Below the pieces are notes generated by a model. It searched no databases and was not told where the DNA came from. It saw only the letters and a program-made list of their open reading frames with translations. Positions 22,301 to 33,148 of a stretch of 64,000 nucleotides of DNA are shown here, in pieces. The position numbers were made by a program, and so were the translations under genes. Origin of the DNA: Ramazzottius varieornatus (Eukaryota > Tardigrada > Eutardigrada > Parachela > Ramazzottiidae); assembly GCA_001949185.1 (NCBI GenBank), contig BDGG01000004.1, positions 3,939,777 through 4,003,776 on the forward strand, written 5' to 3'. How positions within the stretch are numbered: position 1 is the first letter of the stretch; every line of letters starts with the position of its first letter.

Positions 22301-22770
22301 AACGGTATAACCCGCAAGAAAACATATGGGAGCGGATGCCGGATATGTGTTATCCGACGGACGATGCAGCTGCCTGCATACTGGGACACCACCTTTATCT
22401 GTTTGGTGGTGGCGGTGATAGGACCGACCGATCTTCCTGTATGCGCTTTGACTTTCGCAAACAAAACTGGCTCTGGCCGAAGAGCATGAAGCGAGTTCGA
22501 GCTGGTGCGGCGGCTGTGGCTGTCAACGGTGTAATCTACGTGATAGGCGGAAGTCCTAACCGAAAGTCGTATCACAAGTCCGTGGAGATCTACGACCCCG
22601 CGACCGCATCGTGGACGGATGGACCCGATCTCAACTTCCCAAGACATATGCTCGGTTTAGCCGTAGTTAGTGTTGACAATTTCAATTCCGGGCTTTCTTT
22701 TCCGGCGACGTCTTTCGTGCCACAGGAAGAAGAGGAAGAAGAAACTGAATGCATCACGATAGATGATTAG
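19304..22770 (+). CDS. BACK-kelch (KLHL-like) protein
   Basis: Kelch-like proteins are usually substrate adaptors of Cullin-3 ubiquitin ligases. The first exons (19304-19593, 19649-19918, from 20019) encode a disordered, lysine-rich N-terminus with nuclear-signal-like runs (AKPRKRRKSEWD). A segment like the end of a BTB domain runs into BACK (SLEDLLEVLPIAAAQKLSNV, then LTPENCLAVLAVADHYHASC, then HLLMILRRDRLAVKYESDIY). Kelch blades follow: SRYAASVVTVNNEVYALGGA, AAGVAALDGWIYIVGGC, SRVAVCAYEGALYAFGGC, and after a long intron (about 21585 to 22237) DDAAACILGHHLYLFGGG and RVRAGAAAVAVNGVIYVIGG. The C-terminus is a glutamate-rich tail. The N-terminal half of the BTB fold is not visible; it may be lost or too divergent, so Cullin binding is doubtful. 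The orthologue within the KLHL family is not identified. Confidence 0.82.
21690..21752. mobile_element. MITE fragment, copy G (in kelch intron)
   Basis: The right-arm pattern of the palindromic MITE is recognisable (TGCGCCACTTGAAGAGACGATCTGG) but the left arm is decayed. It lies in the long kelch intron beside another inverted-repeat element. Confidence 0.4.
21774..22206. mobile_element. 433-bp element with perfect 29-bp inverted ends (kelch intron)
   Basis: Bases 21774-21802 (starting GTACACGCACGACGAG, ending ACGGGCCA) are the exact reverse complement of 22178-22206. The arms are separated by 375 bp inside the long intron of the kelch gene. No target-site duplication was evident and the interior has no open frame of note. 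Either a young non-autonomous transposon or a duplicated inverted segment; the identity of the arms argues for a recent origin. Confidence 0.65.
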
Positions 22771-24665
22771 ACTTCTAAGAACTGTCGTAACTTTCCCACA
22801 TTTTGTTATAGACAGTAGTGTACGGCAGTACCTCAATCTCGCTGATCTGATCCCTCTCGCGATCTGCACTTTGGTAAACTAATGTGTCTACTTTTTTGTT
22901 ACATTTCTGATTTACATGTACCTTGTCCAGTAACAAGTGCTTTGTTCATAGCGATATTTTTCCTCGCATTGTAGGTTTGATTATTGTAAATTTTTGATAG
23001 GTGGAACCGTGAGACTGAGAAACGGTTCGCTTCCATGAAGATATGTGGATGGTCATAACGCAGTCACTCTCAGCGGGAGATTTCTCATGCCGAGAATAGT
23101 GACGCTCTTTTGTCTGTTCTCTGACGTTTCTCGTAGCCATTGAGTGGTAAACAAGAAGGGCACTGGGAATCTTCTCCTTTCTTCAACTAAGTTAGCCAGG
23201 TACCGAGAAGCGATGGCACAAAGCTGGGCTTGCCGGAGAAAATTAACCTGTCATGTGCGAATACGAGCAAGATGGCCGATGTATGTATCGGTATGCTGCG
23301 GAAGCGCTAAAAGATGGTTTACATTGGTCCGTCCGCTTTTGGCTTTTGTTCGCTTAAGCAGAGGCGTGTGATAGTGCGGCTTGAACAGCCAACGACAAGT
23401 GCACTGTTTCCTTGACTTACCTCGACAATATCCTCGTGAGAACTGTCCAACGTCACCCATGAGATCTTTGCTTAAGCGTATCGTGGTTCAGGACCTGTCT
23501 CACCTTCGGAGTAGGCTTGGCCTACTGGACGCACCCAGTTACCACCTATGACGTCTAACATTCATCCTTCCATGCTCAAAATATGAAAACTCTCAAACCA
23601 AGGGATCCGCGTTCGAAGAACCAGATAGTTTTGTTATTTAACCTTACTAAAATACGTCAGTTTCTTCAGTTAATTCAATTTGATTCGTGATGGGTTGATG
23701 AGACAAAGAACAGCATCTGAACTGATCCGTTAAACATCTCGCCAGACTCGAGGGGTGAGAGCGATGGGAATCAGATCCAGTGGTGGCGGTCCGACGGAAG
23801 AAGCTCTATATGAGCGGCTCATTCCGTGAGGCGGAAAGAAATGGTCAAGATGCCTGTGTTTCATGATGCATCAAAATCTAGCACATGAGACCTAGGATGA
23901 GATATCCGTGCGTTGGTGGGAGCTTAAAGTCCAAAAGGCTCGAAGTTTGAATCGAAACTCCTTTGTAACCGCGCCCATCTGCCGGGAAATACGTCTCATG
24001 GATAAGCTGATGAACGAGTTCTGTTTCTGTGGGCCGTACACGTGAAATGTTGAAGCTTTAGTAGAGATTTTGTCCGAATAAACAGGTTTGTTTTCACAGG
24101 AACATTATGTGTTAGTCAGCATTTTTTGTGCAATGATGCGAAGTGGACATTACCGTTTTTATTAATGGCTCGTGCCGGTAAATGGCCGTCATTGTGGCAA
24201 CTATGACTTCCTGCGAAACATTTACTGGTAGAGATTGGGGTGACGTGTTTGATTTGCGCGGTCGACGTGACTTTACCTTCAAATGTCTCGCACAAGTCTA
24301 AACATACAGACGCTGGGAAATGTACCGATCTCATGGAAGTTGTTTCTCATGCCACCACCACTGTTGGAGCATGTGTAAATCCGCCTAAACGCCAAATGAA
24401 TGACATTGCCCATAAGCCATGAAACACGTATTACCGTTAAATCTGGTCCGTAACCTTGATTGCAATTAATAAACTTTACAATCTTCACATCGTAAAACGC
24501 CGCGGTCAACCTTGCTGACTGTAAATGAAGAACCGACTAGGTTCCTTGAGCTCCCTAGGACATGCGACACTGGAGATACTATGGCTGGGAATCCTGCTAT
24601 TCGGCACGAAAATTACACATTCTCTTTTCTAACCAAAACCCCAAAAAAGGCGCTTCTAGGTTCGT

Positions 24666-24708
24666 GCTTGATGCGTCTTATATGGTACCGGTATAAAACG
24701 CATCAAGC
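24666..24708. repeat. 43-bp palindrome (hairpin)
   Basis: GCTTGATGCGT (24666-24676) and ACGCATCAAGC (24698-24708) are exact reverse complements. The symmetry continues inward as TTATA against TATAA with one mismatch. The centre contains the 6-bp palindrome GGTACC. Confidence 0.75.
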
Positions 24709-25360
24709 GATTGTAAACAGCTGACGAATTTTCTTGTCATGTCGGTTTTATCTTGAACTTTTGTTTGGCTTCAAAAAGATAAGAGTACGTCTTGCTAAAA
24801 TAAATTAAAAGATGTCGCAAAAGGAAGACATTTGGTATAGTTCGAAATCTGGCGCGGGTGGTCGTAAGGCACAACATCGCAACATGCAATTCTCTTCCAC
24901 AAAATTCCTTGAGTTCAGCATTAGGGTCGCTGAGGTAGTGTTGCTCCACATGGTGAGAGAGACGGATCATTACAAAGCTGTGGAGAAGCGCGTTTGAGCA
25001 AATAGAAAATCTTGGCATCCGTTTTATCACCACTCTGCAAATAGAAAGCTGTTAGCACAGAGAAGATACTAGCAAGTGTTCGACACGATGAGAACCAAGT
25101 TGTCTGTAGGTGCTGGAGAGAGAGAACGGAACGACCAGAATAATGGGCTTCACAAGGCCAAAATACGGGGAGTTAGGGAAGGAAAAGTACAATATACGCA
25201 CCGGCAGGTAATCATTAATGCAATTAAGGGTGGGAACCGCCGTAAATCCTGGGAACGGACGAAAAGCCAACAGCGTCCGAAAAGCCATATCCCCAGAAGT
25301 ATCCTGAAGCATTCTTTTCTCTGTTTTTCTTTTCCAATCACCGTTGCGGTTTGTAAAGCC

Positions 25361-25485
25361 GCTTTAAGATTCACCAAATTCGATGTGGAACCCGACCGTT
25401 ATCTCAAGTGAGCACGTTTCCGTTGTCATCGTCTGGAAGCGTGCGCCACTTGGGAAAAGCAATCGGGTCCAAATCATTAGTCCCA
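25361..25485. mobile_element. Palindromic MITE, copy D
   Basis: The left arm is decayed (AACCCGACCGTTATCTCAAG, then TGAGCAC). The right arm is clear (GTGCGCCACTTGGGAAAAG, CAATCGGGTCCAAATCATTAG, TCCCA). Length and spacing agree with the 125-bp consensus. Confidence 0.6.
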
Positions 25486-26361
25486 AATAAAAAAGAATCT
25501 CTCTAATTCCTATGTACTGTATGAATTAATTTCTGAATGATATCAGGTAAACGGTGGACATTAAACGGCAAACACAGGGTTCACGAGAAAAAAGCCGAGA
25601 GAAATATTTTCAGTGTATGGCGTGTTATGCTGTTGAATATTATGCCGGCTTCTTGAAGAACCGGTGGCGGCATATTTTTGCTCAAAGTTGATGTTCGAAA
25701 AGATCGGAGACCTCCTATGGATACGTGATATTATGCCGCGGCAACTTGTCAGAAAGCCGGTCTAAAGTCTAAAGTTTGCGGTATATGGAGAATAATCTGC
25801 GGAATAGATGGCTGTTGAATTCAAGAGACTGCGGAGCAACAAGTGAAAGGCTTTGTTAGCTGTCAAGCCCCTTTCTTCCTTGTCCGTTCTGCTTGACCAG
25901 GCGGTTTCAGTCCAGCCTAAATCATTTCGCCCTGTCTAATGTTTATAGCCATGAGCAAAGGTACAAGAGGCATATAGTTCACACAGCATGATGAAAAGGA
26001 CCAAGGAGCATTCCTATCTGCATGGCTGCTTCAGGCCAGTCGTTCCCTCCGTCTCTTCAGTCCCAGTTTGGTTCTCTCCGGTCATTCCGAACCATTCTTC
26101 TTTTCATATCTCTCAACTCGAAGCTTACCTTCTTTATCAGGACAAACTGGCCATGCCAGCGGCAACAGGTAGGAAGAATAGTCCATATAGAGCCAGACTG
26201 AGTGAAGTCTCGGACGTGGGCGTAGTCCAAGGAAATAGACAAGGAAAAATGTCCGAAGGTGATTATCATCCGATCCACGACGACGGTATATAACGATTCT
26301 TTGGAAAATGAAAGACAAATATGGCAACATAGACATCTTGTCTGTCCGGCCTGACAGATAT

Positions 26362-26766
26362 TCACGCCCTGGATGAACCGGTTCCCAGAAGGAATGTGGC
26401 GATATCGCGATGACCATTGTAGGCTGCCAAATGAAGAGCATTCCATCCATCACGACTGGCCAACTTGATGTCCGCGCCTAATTCCACCAGCTTTTTTAAT
26501 AATTCCAGGTTCCCGCTTATACAACAACGATGAAGCGCTGTCCATCCGTCGGCGTCGTAGACATTCACGTTGATCTGGTTATTGTTGTAGGATGATTTTA
26601 CGTGGGAAGGAGGGGAGGAAGGGGGTGTAGAGTTCTCCGAGTTTTCATCGTTGATGTCCCGGTCAGGTTCCGTATAAAGAAGTTTCTGAAGACGTCCAAT
26701 ATCACCCGTCCTCATGGCTTCGCATATTTCAACGTCGACATCCGTAATCTCTCCACTGGCCACCAT
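26362..26766 (-). CDS. NRARP: Notch-regulated ankyrin repeat protein
   Basis: NRARP is a small nuclear protein induced by Notch. It binds the Notch intracellular domain/CSL complex and promotes loss of the Notch intracellular domain, a negative feedback loop. This single uninterrupted 134-codon frame starts at 26766 and ends at 26362. The N-terminus has a short helical segment (EICEAMRTGDIGRLQKLL), then a Ser/Pro-rich linker longer than in vertebrates (about residues 35-60). Two ankyrin repeats follow: DADGWTALHRCCISGNLELL, KKLVELGADIKLASRDGWNA, and LHLAAYNGHRDIATFLL. The pattern GNLELLKKLVELGADIKLA is nearly the vertebrate NRARP sequence, and as there the protein ends soon after the last repeat. 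Lack of introns agrees with the vertebrate gene. It is flanked on both sides by long gene-free DNA. A generic two-repeat ankyrin protein is the alternative. Confidence 0.85.
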   Translation of the reverse strand: MVASGEITDVDVEICEAMRTGDIGRLQKLLYTEPDRDINDENSENSTPPSSPPSHVKSSYNNNQINVNVYDADGWTALHRCCISGNLELLKKLVELGADIKLASRDGWNALHLAAYNGHRDIATFLLGTGSSRA

Positions 26767-27293
26767 TTTACACTCACTAAAAAAGACTATAAAGTTTCAA
26801 ACAATTGCAACATAAAGTCCGTCCGATACTGAGTGTGATGCGCCACGATCGCTGAATGGTAAGCGAGCAAGGATTTGAAACTCACCTGGTGCGCAGTAAC
26901 GAACGTGTATTCCGACAAACTAGGTTAGCCCCTCATAACCGTGAACCGGAAATGTGGGTTCTTGGGTCAGTGCGGTGCGATAATTCCAACGCCGGAGTTG
27001 ATGAGATGAAAGCTGCTGAAAAGGCGATCTAAATTAATGGCCGAGCTCTGGTGAGAATCAACAGAATGGCTGAAGGTAAAGAAGAAAGATCCAGACCAAG
27101 GCCCGAACTTGACTACTGCTTGGACTGAAGTGGACTGGTCAGTCTTGGCGGAAAGCAAGAAGATTTACTGCTACGGCATCGATTCACAACCGACACGGAA
27201 TATCCTTTCCTTCGCTCATTGCAGATAATTTATGTTGCTCTGCCTGGCTTCCCCATCTCCTTCCTTGAAACTGCTTCACACGATGGACGAAAT

Positions 27294-29060
27294 CGTGGGA
27301 AAGTACAGCCGGTACAACTCAACCTTTCTGCCGGTTGAGATGAGAAGGAAAAGCCAATCGGTTGTACGAAGGCTGATATCGTTCACACAGGTAACGCCCA
27401 TTATACAGTATATACGGTAGGTGCTCATGCTACCTTGTGATATGGCAGGTAGACCGATTGCGCACCACATTTGTTATTCTCAAATTCGTTTAAATTTATT
27501 CTAACGGCACAGTCTTTAGGAGATATTTTGATCTATTTTGCATATAAAAGTTCTGAACGGCTGATCGGGGTGAAATTAATTCAAGCAACTGATGGGAAAA
27601 TTCGATACAAAGTGCCGGCGTGAACCATTGTAGTGTTGTGCATCTGAAAACATACTTTGTATCCGTCTGAGAAGAAAACGTCCCTTTGATTTTTTGTATT
27701 GACGAAAAATTAATACTGTTTGCTTTCACAACTTGTTTCCATCATGGAGTTTGAACGATGAGAAGCAAAGAAACTTGGTAATCGCCACCGGCAAAAACTG
27801 TCATCAGGTCTTTAAGCTGTTGTGTTTTCTCACGCGATCAACTGGCCGTCCTTCGAACATCAAAGTCAATTTGATTATAAATGATTAATTCGACATAATT
27901 ACATAAAATGTTTCCTGTGGTAAGACTCTCACGCTCAATTTACCAGATCGTTCAGAAAAAAACCAAAAGCAATTATCTCTATAGTGTGATTCGATGGGAA
28001 TCGATACAGACTTGTTGAAATATTTATTCTCCGACTGAAGTGCCATTACACAGCAGAAACATGACATATCATTACGCAAATTCGCAAATTCTCCGCCTTC
28101 AATCGAAAAAACTTCAGTTTTTACGAACATCAATGTATAGAAGTCCGGATCACCCTGAACGAATACCACATTTTTTCGAGCCTCCGTAGAACGAGCCGTA
28201 GTCGTACTACGGTGCCAGAGTATGCAGGTGTGTGCACGACAGTCACATTTGGTTTGCCCGGTGTCCCATGTGATATTTTCCAAAAGTTATCTGTGGTTTT
28301 TGTTTCTGCTCTACATATCATCTGCCCCTATGAGCGGGGTATGCAAGAATAGATCTCAGCGTCTTCTGGCTATATAGAGAACCGTTTCCCATGAGGGAGC
28401 TGATCCGGAGGCAAGCTATGGCTTTGCGGACGCGAAATGGCGCTCAACTTCAGACGAACGTCGCTCTGTAAATCTTGACTGTATGAAACCCAATCCTGGC
28501 GAGAACGTAAATGCTGTCGGTTACGCGGTCACTTGCGGGGCCATAATTCTCACAAAGTAAACCGTGTGAACGACGAGTCAGTTGAGGCTAAAAATGAGTT
28601 CAACGGGGCGCTTCTGAAATACTTCCGCTGACGGCGCGCAATTTGCCGGCAACCGAATATCATTCTAACCTACTCGATCAATGTTTCGCCCAGGAAAAGA
28701 GGAAGGTGGCGGAAACTTTTCTCAGGCTGTATAATGATACCCCGGTGTAGGTTGATGTGTAGGATAACAAGTTGTTTTTGCTGTGTGTAGAGACAGGCCG
28801 GTTTCTGAACGCATCGTGAGAACCACTAGTTTTTGATGAGTGCGCCTTTTCATACGAGCTATTGTCGTCATTCAGCCTCGACAATGTCAGCTAATCAAAA
28901 CTGATTTATTTGCCATAATGGTCGGTGTGTGGGATCGCTTACCTGCTTCAATGGCTGCGTGTTTTTTTATTGTACATACATCAAAGGCCTCCACGTCTAT
29001 GGCACTTAACAATTTAACTAGACACCATCATAATCAACAACCGCCAGGCTAGTTCCCACA
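27294..29060. promoter_or_regulatory. Cluster of Su(H)/CSL-type motifs upstream of NRARP
   Basis: Five matches to the CSL consensus YGTGRGAA on either strand lie within 1.8 kb upstream of NRARP: CGTGGGAA 27294-27301 (+), CGTGAGAA 27827-27834 (-), TGTGAGAA 28547-28554 (-), CGTGAGAA 28815-28822 (+) and TGTGGGAA 29053-29060 (-). A sixth lies in the NRARP coding sequence (CGTGGGAA 26601-26608), and two more lie downstream. Chance alone gives about one per 8 kb. Seen: the motifs. Known: NRARP is a direct Notch/CSL target in vertebrates. Inferred: these are functional enhancers. Confidence 0.5.
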
Positions 29061-29689
29061 GTGCATCAATTTATGTGACGAATATTGAATACTCGTAGAA
29101 CATAACCGCGCTGATATCGAAGCCACACTTCCGGAACTATTACACCCGTCTTATCTCCAGTTTACGGTTCAATTAGGCACTGGAAGCGAACGCCATCCCA
29201 TGATCCCATCAGTGTCCGTGTTCTAAGCAGCGCGAGTGCGAGCTGTAATGTTCCGGTCGCGCAAACAAGCGCGGGAAGGTCATTGTGCAGGTGGAAGAAG
29301 GAAACGGATGACACGCGTACAGCGGGGCGTATCGTCAACGTCTCACGGCCATTTTCATGGGAGAATGCCGTGGACGCCGCTTGGCGTCGCTTGGGCAGTT
29401 GAAGGGTCAACGCTACTGACCAGTGACAGGAAGGAGGAATGATGGGATAGAGGGAAGTTCCGGCGTCCCCCGCAACGCGTATCCACTGTCACGCTGGCTT
29501 ATTCAGACGATCGATATGGCAATCCACCGATGGAATGCGACGTCCGAACTTCAGCCCTTTACTGGGTTATTTGGCTTTATGACGTCAATTTAATATTTAT
29601 AATTCAAGTAGGGAAAAATCAGTTCAGTTGTTTGATAACAAAGTGACAAAAAACAGTCTTTCAAAAAACTTTTGCATTGCAGGTCCTGA

Positions 29690-29800
29690 CGAATTAAATC
29701 AGATCTCATGTCAGTGGCGCATGTTGTCGTTGTTATAGACTGAAAGAGTGCGCCACCTGCGGAAATGATTTGCCTCAAATCATTTGCCTAGCTCGCAAAT
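29690..29800. mobile_element. Palindromic MITE, copy E
   Basis: Inner arms CAGTGGCGCATG and GTGCGCCACCTG enclose a loop with GTCGTTGTTATAGACTGAA, like the loop of copies A and D. The right side carries CAAATCATTTGCCTA, with an apparent short duplication of ATGATTTGCC. It lies just 3' of the coiled-coil gene. Confidence 0.65.
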
Positions 29801-29823
29801 TCGCACTTCGGGAAGGAGAGTCG

Positions 29824-31874
29824 TTATTTCGCTGGAGGTTGAGACTGTTCAGTGTCGGTGGTGGACTTTGTCCGTAAGGCTGCTATGGTGGTCGCCGCAT
29901 ACTGAGGAATTAGCCGACGTTGATCCGGATTCAGAGATGCACGGTGTGTGTCGCGCGCTTTATGGACGGCCATCTCACCGGCTTTCTGATTTGCCTTGAA
30001 TATATTCTGGGGCGATAGGGTGGGTTTGCTGGACGTCAGGTCGTTCTTCGAATTGAAGCTTCCCGCTTCCGCGAAAGGGGAGCTCGCAAGGGCTTCCGAA
30101 TAACCCTCCGGCTTCTGAGGTGAGCTTGGTGAAGGTCTTCCGGTATCGCTGCGCAGCTTCGAGTTCGGGCTACTTCGATCGTCGAAGTGGACAGATGGGC
30201 TTTTTTGAGACTTACTTTGTGGACTTACTGGACTGAGCCGGCCATCTTGGCGAACAGGACTCCGAGGACTGAATCGATCATTCAGCAGGCCTGACTTGAC
30301 CAACACAGGACTCCGGGTACCTGCGTCCTGTAGATGAATTTTGTGCGAGCTCGTATGTGGCTCGTGATGCGGTGAGGTCCTGTCTACAATTTTCGAAATG
30401 ATTTTCAAGGATAACCGGAAACACAATATCGATTGGGCTTGCTGTGTAGTACTGTAAATATTCGTTGCTATCGCGCAGCACGTCATCTTACACATGAGTT
30501 CCAGCCTGGTCCAGTTTCACTGCCCGTACGGGGTGCATTGTCACGTACGTGCACGTACTGCGCGGTAGCATCGAATATTTACAGTAGTCACGATGGCTGT
30601 TGCCATCCGTGTGATCTCCAAGAGCATCGGGTCCGCGAGCCAGTGGATGCCGCAGCTCGTACGGTGTCCTGGGCCGTTCTTCCTCAATGGCATACAAATT
30701 CAGATCCTGGTCCTCGAAACTAACTTTGTAGGGCGTATTGGTAAACCGGAACATCCTTTCATGTTTCATGGCGAAATCCTCAAAGGACATAAGACTATTA
30801 TCCTGCCGCTTTTTCTTCATCTTGGCGGAGAACCCGGTCTTGACTATCCTTTCAAACACATTCTGCGGAGGCGGCTCTTCCGGATGTTTCTCGCCCAAGG
30901 GCTCGGACAAGAACATTTGCGCCACAGTCTTGATTTCCTTCTGGGCTTCTCGAACAAAGCTCTCACCCAAGAACTCTCCTTCCACCTTCTGTAAAGTATT
31001 CTGGGCTGGCTTGAGACCAGCAAACAGCGCTTCGACATCTACAACGTAGTACGGCAGATGTTTCAGCAACGCCTGGCGGTAACCAGTCTTGGTCGGGTAC
31101 GTGATCTTCATGCTATCCATCCAAGCGTACACTTCAGCGCATTGTTTCAAATAGTTGGTCAAGTACTGCTGAGCAGCCAGAAGTCCTCCGGGTTTCTTGG
31201 CTAGTAGGTGGAAGTTCTCCGGATCGAGCAGACGCTGAACCTGAGCCATACGCGCTATATCGGGTTCGCCGTCGATGTGGAGGGGGTCGCCGGCGGCAAC
31301 GGCAGCTTTCTTGTTCTTCTTGCTTGCACTCTTACCCTTTTTGCCCTTCTTTGGTGGTGGAGGGCGCCGAGGAACCACAGGTTCATCTTCGTCGGGCTTG
31401 TATTCTTTCATACCGAGCTTTGTCCATAGGTAGTCTTTCATCTGAACTAGCTGAGAACGTACACCCACGTTGACCATCCCTGCTTGCCGGGCAAGCTAGA
31501 ATTGTAAAAGGGATCAAGAACCTTGAACATTCAACACGGTAAAGAAATCAAGGGAGTAACACACAAAATACTAGCGCGCAGAATCGATTCGGTAATCTTA
31601 CCTCGTGCTGCATTTCTGATGTTTCTTTGATGAGAGTTCCGATGGAATTTTCCAGCGTTTCGGCATGCCTTGCTTGTACGATGTTCTTTCTTAACTACAC
31701 AAAGATTAGAACTGGAACAATCAGGTCGGAAGACACATCAACTGGTTAATTTTTATCATCCGCTTCTGTTGTGTTTACCGCTTTAGACAGGTATTTCATG
31801 TGGTACAGTAGCGCCACCTTCCTCCGATGCACAGCCGTCAATGTCCGCTCAAAATGGTGGATTTCAGCCTCCAT
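29824..31874 (-). CDS. Unrecognised coiled-coil protein with Ser-Pro-rich tail
   Basis: I do not recognise a family. The minus-strand exons read: from an ATG at 31874 (MEAEIHHFERTLTAVHRRKV, coiled coil, possibly preceded by more exons); around 31700-31600 (ARHAETLENSIGTLIKETSE); the main exon about 31491-30588 (SQLVQMKDYLWTKLGMKEYK, a proline/lysine linker PPPPKKGKKGKSASKKNKK, then a mostly helical domain including PENFHLLAKKPGGLLAAQQY and FERIVKTGFSAKMKKKRQ); and a last exon from about 30390 to the stop at 29824. The last exon is rich in Ser-Pro (SPRSPVRQDGRLSPVSPQ), typical of proline-directed phosphorylation. The last intron contains a TA-flanked MITE whose end forms the splice donor. Helical, charged composition would fit a ciliary or cytoskeletal protein, but that is a guess. 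Confidence 0.6.
30452..30584. mobile_element. TA-flanked MITE forming the splice donor of its host intron
   Basis: Arms of about 32 bp with three mismatches: CTGTAAATATTCG...CGCGCAG on the left, and the inverse ending CGAATATTTACAG at 30584. TA flanks both ends (30450-30451, 30585-30586). It lies in the last intron of the minus-strand coiled-coil gene. Read on that strand, the element's first bases are CT|GTAAATATTCG, and this GT is the in-phase donor of the intron. The opposite end reads TTTACAG, a canonical acceptor sequence, although the in-frame acceptor appears to be about 60 bp further on. Confidence 0.7.
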
Positions 31875-33148
31875 CTGTTCAGCCGCTATCTTGAACAAAA
31901 AACGGTACATAAATAATTAACAGAAAATATGGGCCACAGAGTCTGCTCCATAGATCCACAAAACAGGTTATGCCATCCATCCGGTTTCAATTTTTGATTA
32001 TTCGTGTACTGCACTTGCCATGTGGTGTAATTAGGTTTACTGTCAATGGATTTACGCCAGTCTGTTCACTCTGATCTTCAAACAAACACGACAGAAAGAT
32101 AGAGGAGAGTTTGCTCCACACACTGAGATAGACTGAATCGGCGGAATAAAATCCTGGAAGACACCACACGAATTCTCCCCAAACTCTTGTAATATCATTA
32201 CGAGACATTGAAGTGTCTCACTAAATCCGGGCTGGACTTCTAGACAAAACGAGAAGGCAAAAATTAGGGAATCAGATACCCCGTTTGGCGCGCGCACCTT
32301 ACAGATAACGCAGAGTTTTACCTTTCTTTACCCTCCCGGTTCTGAACATGAGCGAACCGATTTCAGATCGCATTGTTGCCAGTAACAATAAATGGGCTTC
32401 ATAGGACATTCTGAAGCAAAAAAGGGAATATTTCGAAAGAGCGGAAATACCGCAGAAAATTTCGAAAGAGCGGAAATACCGCAGAAAATTTCGAAAGAGC
32501 GGAAATACCGCAGAAAATTTCGAAGCCCGAGTGGCACCAAAGGAAAATTATGGTTACTGTCTGGTTGGAATTTCACCGTCTAGACCCCTACGAAGTCATT
32601 TTGCCCGGCGTAACGGTAGCCGGAGACTAGACCTCTCTAGTACAGGGAGTAGTGATGAAAACAGACGCCATTCACTAAACGAAATTATTCAGTCGGCTCA
32701 AAGCACCAATGTTGCGAGTCAGCTCAAGAGTGCACATCGAACAAAACGCTGCCGCAAAACCCCGGGAGGTGGAACTGGGGACTAACCTTCACACACCAGG
32801 AAGAGCGAACCTGATAATGAAGAATTATCACCATGTCGGAAAATCAGAGCAGCTCCAACGAGAAAGAACAATTTCCTCCAGAATGGCTGCAAAAAATGGC
32901 TGCGGAGAGTTATCTTTTCTCTTTCCCTATGCTCTCACAGTACAGACATGAATTCGCTGCCGAAGAAATGAGTGAAGTACCTTGCTAGGATGGGTGGATA
33001 ACCCGATCAAAAATACCGAGGTTAGCAGTCAGGAAAATGTTTTGAAAATCTTCGTCGGGGGAGTAACAAGTCATACTTCCGCACCTGATAGTATACAGGA
33101 TCTTCAGAAGATTCATGAAACCGAAATTTGCAGTGAAATCAAAGTTAC
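31875..33148. other. Intergenic stretch with a minisatellite
   Basis: No recognisable gene. AT-rich sequence with short open frames; possible unfound 5' exons of the coiled-coil gene and 3' exons of the next gene. A 29-bp tandem repeat lies at 32431-32523. Confidence 0.4.
32431..32523. repeat. 29-bp tandem repeat, 3.2 copies
   Basis: The unit starts TTTCGAAAGAGCGGAAATAC and ends CGCAGAAAA. It is repeated identically at 32431-32459, 32460-32488 and 32489-32517, followed by six bases of a fourth copy. The unit contains the palindrome TTTCGAAA. Confidence 0.9.

Larger units (their letters stand above)
22771..26361. other. Gene-poor region downstream of NRARP
   Basis: 3.6 kb with only short unrelated open frames. 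It holds two Su(H)/CSL-type motifs (22793-22800, 23435-23442), the hairpin at 24666-24708 and one palindromic MITE (copy D). I see no gene or RNA gene here. Being next to a Notch regulator, it may hold distal regulatory DNA; that is inference. Confidence 0.45.
26767..29823. other. Gene-poor region upstream of NRARP
   Basis: About 3 kb with short, overlapping open frames on both strands and no recognisable protein. It contains the Su(H)-type motif cluster and one palindromic MITE (copy E). The NRARP promoter must be at its left end; I found no TATA box in the right orientation. Confidence 0.45.

Noticed and set aside
30278-30481. Alternative reading frame after the MITE in the coiled-coil gene (precise excision of the element)
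   Set aside because: Splicing exactly at both element ends puts the next exon into a frame that stops within about 16 codons, whereas the acceptor near 30390 joins the long Ser-Pro-rich frame in phase.
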